The position numbers and the translations under genes are program-made. From assembly GCF_041228105.1 (NCBI RefSeq), contig NZ_CP166097.1, forward strand, positions 4,650,001-4,714,000: 64,000 bases of DNA, read 5' to 3'. The stretch's first letter is position 1. The number at the start of each line of letters is the position of its first letter. The DNA comes from Pectobacterium aroidearum (GTDB taxonomy: Bacteria > Pseudomonadota > Gammaproteobacteria > Enterobacterales > Enterobacteriaceae). The notes beneath the pieces were generated by a model. The model was given only the letters and a program-made list of their open reading frames with translations, had not been told where the DNA came from and did not search any database. Positions 46,002-55,745 of this stretch are shown here, one piece after another.

Positions 46002-46505
46002 ATGACAACCGCGACCTCCGCCAAGCTTCAGGTACGCCCAATCACTGCGCAGGACGATGCCGCTATCGCTCGGGTCATCCGTCAGGTTTCTGCTGAATTT
46101 GGTTTGACGGCTGATAAAGGCTACACCGTGTCCGATCCGAATCTGGACGCGCTGTTTGCCCTCTATAGCCAGCCGCAAAGCGCTTACTGGGTAATTGAAT
46201 ACGAAGGCTGTGTCGTGGGCGGCGGCGGCATTGCACCACTGGTCGCGGGTGACGAAGATGTGTGTGAATTGCAGAAAATGTATTTCTTACCCATCGCGCG
46301 GGGCAAAGGGCTGGCGCGCCAATTAGCGATACAAGCGCTTGATTTTGCGCGTCAGCACGGCTTTCGCCGCTGTTATCTGGAAACGACGGGTCACCTGACC
46401 AGCGCGATCCGCCTGTATGAATCATTGGGCTTCGAGCCGATTCCCCACTCAATGGGCAACACAGGCCACACCGACTGTGAAGTAACGATGCTGAAGGTGC
46501 TGTAA
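46002..46505 (+). CDS. yjgM: GNAT-family acetyltransferase YjgM
   Basis: A 167-residue acetyltransferase equal in length to E. coli YjgM. It shares blocks such as [23 protein letters not shown], the acetyl-CoA loop [13 protein letters not shown], and [13 protein letters not shown] at the end. In E. coli the homologue lies in the same place between yjgN and rraB. The acceptor is probably an amino acid or amine, not determinable here. The 294-base gap upstream, shared with divergent yjgN, shows no site I would name. Confidence 0.92.
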   Translation: MTTATSAKLQVRPITAQDDAAIARVIRQVSAEFGLTADKGYTVSDPNLDALFALYSQPQSAYWVIEYEGCVVGGGGIAPLVAGDEDVCELQKMYFLPIARGKGLARQLAIQALDFARQHGFRRCYLETTGHLTSAIRLYESLGFEPIPHSMGNTGHTDCEVTMLKVL

Positions 46506-46510
46506 AAGCA

Positions 46511-46540
46511 AATAAAAACGCCGCAGGGTATTCCTGCGGC
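46511..46540 (-). terminator. intrinsic terminator of rraB
   Basis: On the minus strand GCCGCAGG-AATAC-CCTGCGGC is followed by GTTTTTATT. It also lies just after yjgM on the plus strand and may serve both convergent genes. Confidence 0.85.
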
Positions 46541-46573
46541 ATTCAGTGAGGCGTGTACTTTGAGATGAATGAC

Positions 46574-46999
46574 TTAGTGGCGCTTGCCGTCATCGTCTTC
46601 GTCATAAAAATCTTCATCATCCCCGTCTTCTTCGCCTTCACCATCTGGATCTTCGAAGTAGGTACCCCAGCCGTCGTAATTCACACCGTGGCGTTCTGCC
46701 AACGCCAGCAGTTGTTCTACCTGTGCGTCGATCAGTTCCGCATTCAGCGCAACTTCACTGATGGCATCACAGCACATCAGCAACACGCCATCTTCCACTT
46801 CCAGTTCTTCCGCATCCGTCACTTCGTAGCCCAGTTTGAAGGCTTCTACAGCGACTTTTTCCAACACTTCAAACTTTTCAGCAGAGAAATGGTGTTCAAT
46901 GGTATAGAGCGCGTCAGGATCGCTGCCATCATCCAGCAGTTCTTCAATGATCAGGCGTGTCTCTTCCCGTTGCTCTTCCAGTAATTCGCGGTTTGCCAT
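46574..46999 (-). CDS. rraB: RNase E inhibitor RraB
   Basis: RraB binds RNase E and alters degradosome composition and mRNA decay. The 141-residue, very acidic protein begins [38 protein letters not shown] and ends in an Asp/Glu-rich tail, as in E. coli (138 residues). It is divergent from argI, as in other Enterobacterales. Confidence 0.96.
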   Translation of the reverse strand: MANRELLEEQREETRLIIEELLDDGSDPDALYTIEHHFSAEKFEVLEKVAVEAFKLGYEVTDAEELEVEDGVLLMCCDAISEVALNAELIDAQVEQLLALAERHGVNYDGWGTYFEDPDGEGEEDGDDEDFYDEDDDGKRH

Positions 47000-47089
47000 G
47001 CCTCAGTCCTCATTAATCGACGTAATATTGCTTATTGTCCCACAGCCCTGCGGCTTGCTCCACCACAAAGTTTGATATCACCACTTGAA

Positions 47090-47128
47090 TTTGAATAATT
47101 ACACATATAAAGTGAATTTTAATTCAAC
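47090..47128 (+). promoter_or_regulatory. paired ARG boxes upstream of argI
   Basis: A perfect ArgR half-site palindrome TGAATTTTAATTCA (47113-47126) and a degenerate partner TGAATAATTACACA (47092-47105) are offset by exactly 21 bases, i.e. two 18 bp ARG boxes with a 3 bp spacer. This is the standard arginine-repressor operator and covers the argI promoter. Confidence 0.9.
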
Positions 47129-47160
47129 CAATGATGTTGAGCCACATGGAGATGTACATC

Positions 47161-48168
47161 ATGCAACCGTTCTACAAGCGTCATTTTTTAAGGTTAATGG
47201 ATTTTACACCCGCAGAAATTGCCAATCTTTTAGCCCTGTCAACGAAACTGAAAGCCGATAAAAAAAACGGGACAGAAGTCCGCCGCCTGCAAGGTAAAAA
47301 CATCGCACTCATCTTCGAAAAAGATTCGACTCGTACTCGCTGCTCTTTCGAAGTTGCTGCATACGATCAGGGCGCGCAAGTGACCTATCTCGGCCCAAGC
47401 GGTAGCCAAATCGGCCATAAAGAATCCATCAAAGATACCGCTCGCGTGCTGGGAAGAATGTACGACGGCATTCAATATCGCGGCTATGGCCAGCAGATTG
47501 TCGAAACGCTGGCGCAATACGCCGGTGTGCCAGTCTGGAACGGACTGACGAACGAATTCCACCCTACGCAGCTACTGGCGGATCTGCTGACGATGCAGGA
47601 ACATTTGCCGGGTAAACCGCTGTCAGAAATGACGCTCGTTTACGTGGGCGATGCGCGCAATAACATGGGCAACACCATGTTGGAAGCAGCAGCGCTGACC
47701 GGGCTGGATCTACGCCTCGTTGCGCCAAAAGCCTGCTGGCCAGATGCTGGTCTGGTGGCAGAGTGTCAGGCCGCGGCAGAGCAAACTGGCGGCAGCATCA
47801 CACTGACGGAAGATATCGCTACGGGCGTCGCAGGCGCAGATTTCATTTATACCGACGTCTGGGTTTCCATGGGGGAACCGAAAGAGACCTGGCAGGAGCG
47901 CATCGCGCTGCTGAAGCCGTATCAGGTGAACGCGGCGATGATTGCTGCGACGGGCAATCCGCAGGTGAAATTCCTGCACTGCCTGCCCGCTTTCCACGAC
48001 GATCAGACGACGATGGGCCAACAAATGGCAGAACAATACGGTCTGCACGGTGGAATGGAAGTCACGGACGAGGTCTTTGAATCCGCGCACAGCATCGTGT
48101 TCGATCAGGCGGAAAACCGTATGCACACCATCAAAGCGGTGATGGTCGCTACGCTAGCGCAAGATTAA
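47161..48168 (+). CDS. argI: ornithine carbamoyltransferase
   Basis: Makes citrulline from ornithine and carbamoyl phosphate in arginine synthesis. The 335-residue protein has the carbamoyl-phosphate motif [29 protein letters not shown], and the ornithine-binding HCLPAFHD. The start at 47161 ([19 protein letters not shown]) is supported by similarity and by GGAG nine bases upstream; earlier in-frame ATGs at 47131 and 47146 lie too close to the operator. Controlled by ArgR. Confidence 0.97.
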   Translation: MQPFYKRHFLRLMDFTPAEIANLLALSTKLKADKKNGTEVRRLQGKNIALIFEKDSTRTRCSFEVAAYDQGAQVTYLGPSGSQIGHKESIKDTARVLGRMYDGIQYRGYGQQIVETLAQYAGVPVWNGLTNEFHPTQLLADLLTMQEHLPGKPLSEMTLVYVGDARNNMGNTMLEAAALTGLDLRLVAPKACWPDAGLVAECQAAAEQTGGSITLTEDIATGVAGADFIYTDVWVSMGEPKETWQERIALLKPYQVNAAMIAATGNPQVKFLHCLPAFHDDQTTMGQQMAEQYGLHGGMEVTDEVFESAHSIVFDQAENRMHTIKAVMVATLAQD

Positions 48169-48544
48169 GATTTATCCTGCCTTTGATATGTTTTAAAAAC
48201 AGATCAGAGGTGGGAAGGCTCTTTTTCAGTGGGATTATCCCGTGTCGATGTTCTCTCGCCTGACTCCGGGCATTTAGCAGCCCCAGTGAGTGCGGGACAA
48301 TGCGCAATCAATTCAGGCTCAATCAATTCAGGCTCAAGAAAATCACCGAAAGAGGTCAGAGGATTACGGGTAGCGTCGTAGCAGGAAACAAGGTCGAGAG
48401 CCTAAGCAATGTACATAAAAAATCCGAAAGCAAGGCACGTTTGTGGATTCTTACACAGTAGTTGGATCGTTCAACTGCTCCTTAACTGCTCGGCTTAGAG
48501 TCCTTTCCCGTAATTTTGACATGAGAGGCTCGAACCACAGCCCC
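48169..48544. other. gap after argI with a 15-base tandem duplication
   Basis: CAATCAATTCAGGCT occurs twice head to tail at 48305-48334. No clear terminator for argI and no convincing gene are visible; a plus-strand frame from 48443 runs antisense into the next gene and is dismissed. Confidence 0.55.
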
Positions 48545-49210
48545 TCAGGTAATCGATACATGCCCTTTTATCAGAAAAAAAGGAGGTATGTAGTTATCCC
48601 ATCCTTTTTGGTTGCAGTGTTGGATCAGGGCGGTGCTGTTTGCCACTCCTGCTTTATCACAGCAACGCGTTATCCTGTTACGAAGCGTTGAGGAACTTAT
48701 ACCGAGTATGTCCGGAATACGGTTCTGCTTTACCCCGCTCTGCAGTAAAAGAACGGCCTCCCACTCTTTGTCTGTAAAAATATTTGCCGGTCGGGTGAAC
48801 ACAATGGGCTTCCTTTCGCATGGCATAAGAAAGGTTGAAAAGTAAACATTGGTGATTTCTATGTAGGTGCAAACAATCCCGTCATTGCCATCATTGAGCC
48901 GCCAAGGACGCTTCTCCACCAGAAAAGACCTGAGTCTATTTCGTCTTCCGTAATCAAATGTTTTGAGGACAATACTCATTTCATTTGTGGTCAATATTTT
49001 TTGGTCGTCATACAGTATATGACCGTAGTGCTCGCTGATATCGGGCGTTAAGTCAGTGTCGAGACAGCCTACAAGTTTATTTTCTGTTACGCCGAAATAC
49101 TGACATGCCATCTTATTGCCATAAACATACTGAGAGTTACAGTCCTTTATTGCCCAGCCAAACAAAGAGTTATCAAAGTAATACTCAACAGGAGTCAAAT
49201 CTGGGTCCAT
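48545..49210 (-). CDS. PAS-LuxR type regulator, second of a tandem pair
   Basis: A 221-residue protein. The N-terminal PAS-like domain is at about residues 8-120 (FDNSLFGWAIKDCNSQYVYGNKMACQYFGVTENKLVG). The C-terminal LuxR/GerE-type helix-turn-helix is IFTDKEWEAVLLLQSGVKQNRIPDILGISSSTLRNRITRCCDKAGVANSTALIQHC. It shares its layout and tail (WDNYIPPFFLIKGHVSIT) with the upstream gene product (FDNYIPLFFLKKGHIIIRG), so the two arose by duplication. It starts 4 bases after the first gene's stop. Signal and targets are unknown; no structural genes are adjacent. Confidence 0.86.
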   Translation of the reverse strand: MDPDLTPVEYYFDNSLFGWAIKDCNSQYVYGNKMACQYFGVTENKLVGCLDTDLTPDISEHYGHILYDDQKILTTNEMSIVLKTFDYGRRNRLRSFLVEKRPWRLNDGNDGIVCTYIEITNVYFSTFLMPCERKPIVFTRPANIFTDKEWEAVLLLQSGVKQNRIPDILGISSSTLRNRITRCCDKAGVANSTALIQHCNQKGWDNYIPPFFLIKGHVSIT

Positions 49211-49214
49211 CAGG

Positions 49215-49898
49215 TTAACCTCTGATAATGATATGTCCTTTTTTCAGAAAGAACAGCGGGATGTAGTTATCAAATCGGTTATCTCTACAGTATTCCTTTA
49301 GGCCTGATACTGAATTCAAACCTGTTTTTCTGTAGCAGCTTCTGAGTCTGCTGTTAACAGCATCGACGGTGATTGAGAGGATGCTGCTTATATCTTTAAG
49401 CATCATCCCACAGACAAGCAGGTAAATAACCTCCCATTCCTTCTCAGTAAATATTGTAGAAGGGGGCTCGAAGGTGGAGTGTTGAATTATGGTTCCATTT
49501 AGCAACGAGGTCGGTGTGATGATCCTAACATGCCTGACGCTGATAACTGTGCCTATACAGTTGCGATGTTCATCATAGATTGGCTCCTGAATATTGTAGG
49601 CAGGCTGCATTATTTTTTCCGTGCCTTGAATATGCGTTGTAATGGCTCTCACCGCCTTACCAGTACGCTCTATCTCTCGTTCCTGCTGATTAAAAATGTC
49701 TGAAAATTCGGCGACAGGAACAGGGATATCCCTAATGTTCAAGCCTTCATAATCATAACGAGTTGATATGGTTTGCCAGGTTTTAAAGGTGTTATTGACA
49801 TAAACAAAACGGGAATTTGTGTCTTTTATTGCCCAGCCGACAAGAGGATCGCTTTCAAACATTGCGATTAGTCTGTCAGGTAACGTAATTTGTGTCAT
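49215..49898 (-). CDS. PAS-LuxR type regulator, first of a tandem pair
   Basis: A 227-residue regulator with a PAS-like sensor (FESDPLVGWAIKDTNSRFVYVNNTFKTW) and a LuxR-type helix-turn-helix (IFTEKEWEVIYLLVCGMMLKDISSILSITVDAVNSRLRSCYRKTGLNSVSGLKEYC). It belongs to the group of orphan PAS-HTH regulators seen in enterobacterial genomes. The 5' leader consists of three 16-base repeats, each with ATGTAGGG, next to its own start codon. Together with the downstream copy it could form heterodimers. GC is lower than in the neighbouring core genes. Confidence 0.86.
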   Translation of the reverse strand: MTQITLPDRLIAMFESDPLVGWAIKDTNSRFVYVNNTFKTWQTISTRYDYEGLNIRDIPVPVAEFSDIFNQQEREIERTGKAVRAITTHIQGTEKIMQPAYNIQEPIYDEHRNCIGTVISVRHVRIITPTSLLNGTIIQHSTFEPPSTIFTEKEWEVIYLLVCGMMLKDISSILSITVDAVNSRLRSCYRKTGLNSVSGLKEYCRDNRFDNYIPLFFLKKGHIIIRG

Positions 49899-49906
49899 CA
49901 GTGTAT

Positions 49907-49952
49907 CCCTACATTAAAATTACCCTACATTAAAATTACCCTACATAAAATA
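49907..49952 (-). repeat. 16-base tandem repeat in the leader of the PAS-LuxR pair
   Basis: CCCTACATTAAAATTA occurs at 49907-49922 and 49923-49938, with a shortened third copy to 49952. Read in the sense of the downstream genes the unit is TAATTTTAATGTAGGG, so a Shine-Dalgarno-like AGGG is repeated; the last one lies about 8 bases before the ATG at 49898. The number of units could vary by slippage and affect translation. Confidence 0.75.
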
Positions 49953-50060
49953 TGCCGTACCTGATATGCACCTGTTTATAAAAACTGAAATAGAATAAAA
50001 AGTCTGTGACAGGCCAATGCCAGGGAAAACATCCTACATAAATTAAAGTAATAATATACC

Positions 50061-50148
50061 TATAATCGAAAGGTCATAAGGTTTTCTAGCAAGAAAATCA
50101 TTTTCTTAATAATGCCAGTCAGTTAAGCAACTGACTGGCTATTTTTTT
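50061..50148 (+). ncRNA. candidate small RNA with strong intrinsic terminator
   Basis: A perfect hairpin GCCAGTCAGTT/AACTGACTGGC followed by TATTTTTTT (50114-50147) terminates plus-strand transcription, yet no plus-strand gene lies upstream. A TATAAT at 50061-50066 could start a transcript near 50073, about 75 nt long, with a second hairpin AAGAAAA/TTTTCTT. No good -35 box is seen. It sits between the PAS-LuxR pair and tabA; the remainder of this 375-base gap is empty. Confidence 0.4.
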
Positions 50149-50273
50149 CTATGCCTTGCGGTATTTACGTAGTTTTTCCTTTACCACTCTGTAGAAGGGG
50201 AAAACCACCGAGAGGCATCTGAGGCATCATTTTCTTCCATTTTATGGCTGAACGTTCCTTGTTCACAAAAATC

Positions 50274-50840
<567 letters not shown>

Positions 50841-50937
50841 TCACTCTTCTCAGTCTCCCCTCTTCCACCCGCGAGCGTTATGCATACCGCACCCTATCCG
50901 CAACCGATTGCGATGCGTAAAAAACCACGTTTTCTGC

Positions 50938-50965
50938 TTGAAATAGCCTAGTCGGCGCGTATAAT
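50938..50965 (+). promoter_or_regulatory. pyrLBI promoter
   Basis: TTGAAA and TATAAT are separated by 16 bases, placing the transcription start near 50972, about 20 bases before the pyrL ATG. Confidence 0.75.
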
Positions 50966-50990
50966 TCCCGACAGTTTGCCGGGAGGGGTC

Positions 50991-51113
50991 ATGCACCGTT
51001 ACACCAAAAAATCCGCTGCTTATGTTGGTTCTCAACCACAACTGCCATCCGGCAGCCAGCCAGCGTTTTCCTTTCCGTTGCTCAATTATTTCATTAAGAA
51101 AGCCCCTCAATGA
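50991..51113 (+). CDS. pyrL: pyrBI leader peptide PyrL
   Basis: A 40-residue leader peptide (MHRYTKKSAAYVGSQPQLPS ... NYFIKKAPQ) preceded by GGGAGGGG. Its stop codon lies inside the attenuator hairpin, so a ribosome translating it closely behind RNA polymerase prevents the terminator from forming. In E. coli PyrL (44 residues) this couples transcription to UTP supply: low UTP makes polymerase pause in the U-rich leader and lets the ribosome catch up. The amino-acid sequence differs from E. coli PyrL, as is normal for leader peptides. Confidence 0.88.
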   Translation: MHRYTKKSAAYVGSQPQLPSGSQPAFSFPLLNYFIKKAPQ

Positions 51114-51127
51114 GGGGCTTTTTTTTG
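51099..51127 (+). terminator. pyrBI attenuator
   Basis: AAGCCCCTCA pairs with TGAGGGGCTT and eight T residues follow. It overlaps the end of pyrL, 135 bases before pyrB, and is preceded by a pyrimidine-rich stretch (51066-51095) suited to UTP-sensitive pausing. Confidence 0.92.
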
Positions 51128-51260
51128 TGCCCTATCGTCCACGACGGCAACCTTTACAGGTCGTCACGTTGTGGCATCAAAAAGCGAATCAGGCATTTTT
51201 GCCGACAGCTCGGGCAGTCAGATACGACATTTCCTGTTTACTCGTGAGGAGAAAGACACC

Positions 51261-52196
51261 ATGGTCAATCCGCTCTATCAAAAGCATATTATTTCGATTA
51301 ACGACCTCAGTCGGGAAGATTTGGAACTGACGCTGCGTGTTGCCGCCAGCCTGAAAGCCAAGCCTCAGCCTGAGCTGTTAAAACATAAAGTGATTGCCAG
51401 CTGTTTCTTCGAGGCCTCAACCCGGACGCGTTTATCCTTTGAAACCGCGATGCATCGTCTTGGTGCCTCCGTCGTCGGCTTCGCCGACAGCAACAACACC
51501 TCGCTGGGGAAAAAAGGCGAAACGCTGGCCGACACCATCTCCGTTATCAGCCAATATGTTGATGCCATCGTGATGCGTCACCCGCAGGAAGGCGCGTCCC
51601 GCCTTGCGACCGAGTTTTCCGGCGGCATTCCGGTACTGAACGCCGGTGACGGTGCGAACCAGCACCCGACGCAAACGCTGCTCGATTTGTTCACCATTCA
51701 GGAAACGCAGGGGCGCCTGAACAACATCAACATCGCGATGGTCGGTGATTTGAAATATGGCCGCACCGTGCATTCACTCACGCAGGCGCTGGCGAAGTTT
51801 GAAGGCAACCGCTTCTATTTCATCGCTCCAGACGCGCTGGCGATGCCGGACTACATTCTGAGCATGCTGAAAGAGAAGAATATTGCTTACAGCCTGCACA
51901 ACAGCATCGACGAAGTCGTCGGTGAGCTGGATATTCTGTACATGACGCGCGTGCAGAAAGAGCGTCTGGATCCGTCCGAGTACATCAACATCAAATCCCA
52001 GTTTGTCCTGCGGGCGGCTGACCTGCACAGCGCCCGCCCGAATTTGAAAGTGCTGCACCCGCTGCCGCGCGTCGATGAGATCACCATCGATGTGGATACC
52101 ACGCCTTACGCTTATTATTTCCAACAGGCGGGCAACGGTATTTACGCTCGTCAGGCGCTGTTGGCGCTGGTCCTGAATCGCGAACTGGTTCTGTAA
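51261..52196 (+). CDS. pyrB: aspartate carbamoyltransferase catalytic subunit
   Basis: Catalyses the committed step of pyrimidine synthesis, forming carbamoyl aspartate. The 311-residue length is identical to E. coli PyrB. The carbamoyl-phosphate motif [12 protein letters not shown], the HRLGA/80s-loop region ([16 protein letters not shown]) with Ser and Lys, HPTQTLLDL and the C-terminal LPRVDEI with the aspartate-binding loop are all present. GAGGAG precedes the ATG. It is co-transcribed with pyrI, 15 bases downstream; together they form the allosteric c6r6 enzyme. Confidence 0.98.
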   Translation: MVNPLYQKHIISINDLSREDLELTLRVAASLKAKPQPELLKHKVIASCFFEASTRTRLSFETAMHRLGASVVGFADSNNTSLGKKGETLADTISVISQYVDAIVMRHPQEGASRLATEFSGGIPVLNAGDGANQHPTQTLLDLFTIQETQGRLNNINIAMVGDLKYGRTVHSLTQALAKFEGNRFYFIAPDALAMPDYILSMLKEKNIAYSLHNSIDEVVGELDILYMTRVQKERLDPSEYINIKSQFVLRAADLHSARPNLKVLHPLPRVDEITIDVDTTPYAYYFQQAGNGIYARQALLALVLNRELVL

Positions 52197-52676
<480 letters not shown>

Positions 52677-52687
52677 TTTTCTGCTTT

Positions 52688-52723
52688 GCCCCGCGATGAA
52701 CATTGCCTGCGGCGGGGCTTTTT
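52688..52723 (+). terminator. intrinsic terminator of pyrBI
   Basis: GCCCCGC and GCGGGGC pair around a 17-base loop and are followed by TTTTTT, 12 bases after the pyrI stop. Confidence 0.85.
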
Positions 52724-52774
52724 TGAATAATGGCTGCGTCCGCGTTCCTTTTACGCCCCCATCAAGGAGATACC

Positions 52775-53161
52775 ATGTCACGTACTATCAGCACTGAGCA
52801 CGCCCCTGCCGCCATCGGCCCTTATGTTCAGGGCGTCGACCTCGGCAGCATGATCATCACGTCCGGTCAGATTCCAGTGAACCCGAAAAGCGGTCTGGTA
52901 GCAGATAACATTACTGCTCAAACGCGTCAGTCGCTGGAAAACGTACAGGCAATTGTGGAAGCCGCTGGCCTGAAAGTTTCCGATATCGTGAAAACGACGG
53001 TATTTGTGAAAGACCTGCACGACTTCACCCTGGTGAATACCGCGTATGAAGCCTTCTTCAACGAGCACGACGCTCCGTTCCCAGCTCGCTCTTGCGTTGA
53101 AGTTGCCCGCCTGCCAAAAGATGTGAAAATCGAAATCGAAGCGATCGCCGTCCGTCGCTAA
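52775..53161 (+). CDS. ridA: 2-iminobutanoate/2-iminopropanoate deaminase RidA
   Basis: RidA hydrolyses reactive enamine/imine intermediates released by PLP enzymes. The 128-residue trimeric Rid-family protein shows IGPYVQGVDLGSMIITSGQIPV, QSLENVQAIVEAAG and the active-site Arg/Glu segment FPARSCVEVARLPKDVKIEIEAIA. The start at 52775 follows similarity and AAGGAGA. In E. coli it also follows pyrI. A hairpin AAGACGCA/TGCGTCTT (53189-53214) lies downstream as its likely terminator. Confidence 0.97.
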   Translation: MSRTISTEHAPAAIGPYVQGVDLGSMIITSGQIPVNPKSGLVADNITAQTRQSLENVQAIVEAAGLKVSDIVKTTVFVKDLHDFTLVNTAYEAFFNEHDAPFPARSCVEVARLPKDVKIEIEAIAVRR

Positions 53162-53382
53162 GCACCATCATTGATCGTTCTCTTCTCAAGACGCACCATT
53201 ATGGCTGCGTCTTGCTGATTTTTAGCGTCTTTATTCTCCCCCCTCAGTGCAGACTTTCCTTGCTACGCACCAATTAGAGGAAAAAATCCTCTTCCCCTCT
53301 GGCTAGATCACGCTTTTCTCAAAATGGCGCATTTTATGCATTGTCCTATTATCGCTATTAAGCGTGCTGCCTGGGGATGACA

Positions 53383-54822
53383 ATGATAAAAATGCAACTT
53401 CCATCTGCGCCTTATTATGACGAGATGCTTTCGTCACAAGGCCAACAACGTCAACATTACAATTCCTATTGGCAATGGCTTCAGCAAACCGACCAACAGG
53501 CCATTAAACAGAAGAAAGAGCAGGCAGAACTGCTGTTTCACCGCGTGGGTATTACGTTTAACGTTTATGGCGAGGAAGGAGGCACCGAGCGCTTAATTCC
53601 CTTCGACAGCGTACCGCGCATTATTCCTGCCCACGAATGGCAGTTGCTCGATCGCGGCATCCGTCAGCGGGTACAGGCACTGAACGCCTTTCTCTACGAT
53701 ATTTATCATCATCAGCACATACTCAAGGCCGGGATTATCCCCAGTGAACAGGTGCTGGCCAATGAGCAGTACCAGCCCTGTATGCAGGGTGTGAACCTAC
53801 ACAACAACATCTACGCCCACATCACCGGGATTGATATGGTGCGCAACAGCGACGGCCATTACTACGTGCTGGAAGACAACCTGCGTACCCCATCCGGCGT
53901 CTCCTATATGCTGGAAAATCGCAAAATGATGATGCGGCTCTACCCGGATTTGTTTGCCAGCCAACATATCGCGCCTGTTGAACGTTATCCCAGCTATCTG
54001 CTTCAGACGCTGCGTGAAAGCACGCTCGTTGACGATCCCACCGTGGTCGTGATGACGCCGGGGCGCTTCAACAGTGCCTACTTCGAGCACAGCTTTCTGG
54101 CGCAGCAAATGGGTGTCGAGCTGGTGGAAAGCGCGGATTTATTCGTGAAAGAGGGGGCCGTGTATATGCGCACCACGGAAGGCCCCTGCCAGGTGGATGT
54201 GATTTATCGCCGCGTGGACGATGCCTTCCTCGACCCGCTGGCGTTTCGCGCGGATTCGATGCTCGGCGTACCCGGCCTGTTGTCCGTGTATCGTGCTGGC
54301 GGCGTCGTACTGGCGAATGCCATCGGTACCGGTGTCGCCGACGATAAATCCATCTATCCCTATGTCCCTGAGATGATCCGTTTCTACCTGTCTGAAGAAC
54401 CGATCCTCCACAATATTCCGACCTGGCAGTGCCGCAACCCCAGCGATCTGCGCTATGTACTCGATCATCTGGATAGCATGGTCGTGAAGGAAGTTCACGG
54501 CGCAGGCGGTTACGGCATGCTGGTCGGCCCACGGGCCACGCGTGGGGAAATCGAAACGTTCCGCCAGCGGTTGCTCGCAAACCCGAACAACTATATCGGT
54601 CAGGAAACCTTAGCGCTCTCCACCTGCCCAACGTTCATCGAGGACGGTCTGGCTCCCCGACATATCGATCTGCGGCCTTTCGCCCTGAGCGGTGAAGAAA
54701 TCCGATTGGTTCCCGGCGGTCTGACGCGTGTCGCCCTCACGGAAGGTTCTCTGGTCGTCAACTCCTCACAGGGTGGCGGCACCAAAGATACCTGGGTCAT
54801 GGAGGAGGATGAATCATGCTAA
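53383..54822 (+). CDS. circularly permuted ATP-grasp protein of the Anbu cluster
   Basis: A 479-residue member of the CP_ATPgrasp family (DUF404/DUF407). Visible blocks are GITFNVYGEEGGTERLIPFD, GIDMVRNSDGHYYVLEDNLRTPSGVSYMLENR (the ATP-grasp catalytic region), VDVIYRRVDD and SMVVKEVHGAGGYGML. Such enzymes are thought to ligate a peptide-like or amine bond using ATP. It is first in an operon with alpha-E, transglutaminase and a proteasome-like subunit. ATG 53383 is chosen for spacing to GGGG; 53377 and 53392 are alternatives. Confidence 0.88.
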   Translation: MIKMQLPSAPYYDEMLSSQGQQRQHYNSYWQWLQQTDQQAIKQKKEQAELLFHRVGITFNVYGEEGGTERLIPFDSVPRIIPAHEWQLLDRGIRQRVQALNAFLYDIYHHQHILKAGIIPSEQVLANEQYQPCMQGVNLHNNIYAHITGIDMVRNSDGHYYVLEDNLRTPSGVSYMLENRKMMMRLYPDLFASQHIAPVERYPSYLLQTLRESTLVDDPTVVVMTPGRFNSAYFEHSFLAQQMGVELVESADLFVKEGAVYMRTTEGPCQVDVIYRRVDDAFLDPLAFRADSMLGVPGLLSVYRAGGVVLANAIGTGVADDKSIYPYVPEMIRFYLSEEPILHNIPTWQCRNPSDLRYVLDHLDSMVVKEVHGAGGYGMLVGPRATRGEIETFRQRLLANPNNYIGQETLALSTCPTFIEDGLAPRHIDLRPFALSGEEIRLVPGGLTRVALTEGSLVVNSSQGGGTKDTWVMEEDESC

Positions 54823-55745
54823 GCCGTACTGCCAGTGAACTGTATTGGATGGCACGCTATCTGGAACGGGCAGAAAGCCTCGCCCGTGTACTGGATGTGA
54901 CCTACAAGCTTTCGATGATGCCGCGCCACAGCCAGCAGCAGCGCGATCTGGCTCTGCCCCTGAATCTGACCGCCACACACGAACTCTTTCAGCAGCGCTA
55001 CACCCGCTTTTCAATGAATAACCTGTTGAATTTCTTCGCGCTGGACAGCCAGAACCCCAGCAGCATCTACAACTGCATCGAAATGGCCTGGAACAACGCA
55101 CACGCCGTGCGCGGCAGCCTGTCCTCCGAGGTCTGGGAATGTATTAACGCAACCCGCATCGATATTCGTAATCTGCGGCATCAGGGGGTAGATAATGTCG
55201 GGATCGATGCGTTCTTTGACTGGGTGAAGGAGCGCTCCCACCTGTTTCGCGGCGCGATGTTCGGCACCCTGCTGCGTAATGACGCCCAGTGCTTCATTCG
55301 CGTTGGCACACTGATTGAGCGCGCCTATGCGACCGCACAACTGCTGAAGGTGAAACACCAACAGCTCAATAACGATCCCGACCCGGTACGCGAGTATTAT
55401 CGTCTGGATACCCTGCTGCGTGCAGTGAGCGCACGCGAGGCGTACCACAGCATCTATCGCCAGCCGATCAGCCCAGAAACTGTCACCGAACTGCTGGTCT
55501 TGCGCGAGGACGTCCCACGTTCGCTGCACGCCTGCATCGGCGATCTGGTGCTTCAGTTGGAAGCCATCGGCAGCCAACGCGCCAAAGTGCCACATCGGCT
55601 CGCTCATCTGCTACACGTCGAGCTACGTTTCAGCACGCTGGACGACATTCTGGCGCAGGATTTATCCACGTACCTCAACAATTTCATTATTAAAATCAAC
55701 GAACTGGCAGACAGCATTCGTCATACCTATCTGGAGGCGCTATGA
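54816..55745 (+). CDS. alpha-E domain protein (DUF403) of the Anbu cluster
   Basis: A 309-residue all-helical protein of the alpha-E family, named for conserved glutamates in helices such as SELYWMARYLERAESLARVLDV and FIRVGTLIERAYATAQLL. It always accompanies the circularly permuted ATP-grasp protein and is presumed to be its scaffold or substrate-presenting partner. It starts 7 bases inside the preceding gene and its stop overlaps the next start. Confidence 0.9.
   Translation: MLSRTASELYWMARYLERAESLARVLDVTYKLSMMPRHSQQQRDLALPLNLTATHELFQQRYTRFSMNNLLNFFALDSQNPSSIYNCIEMAWNNAHAVRGSLSSEVWECINATRIDIRNLRHQGVDNVGIDAFFDWVKERSHLFRGAMFGTLLRNDAQCFIRVGTLIERAYATAQLLKVKHQQLNNDPDPVREYYRLDTLLRAVSAREAYHSIYRQPISPETVTELLVLREDVPRSLHACIGDLVLQLEAIGSQRAKVPHRLAHLLHVELRFSTLDDILAQDLSTYLNNFIIKINELADSIRHTYLEAL

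Noticed and set aside
48443..48691. Small plus-strand frame after argI
   Set aside because: It overlaps the end of a PAS-LuxR gene antisense, lacks a ribosome-binding site and has no recognisable similarity.
49907..49952. CRISPR-like short repeats (also at 61132-61184)
   Set aside because: The units are directly adjacent without spacers, so they are tandem repeats; no cas gene is present in the window.
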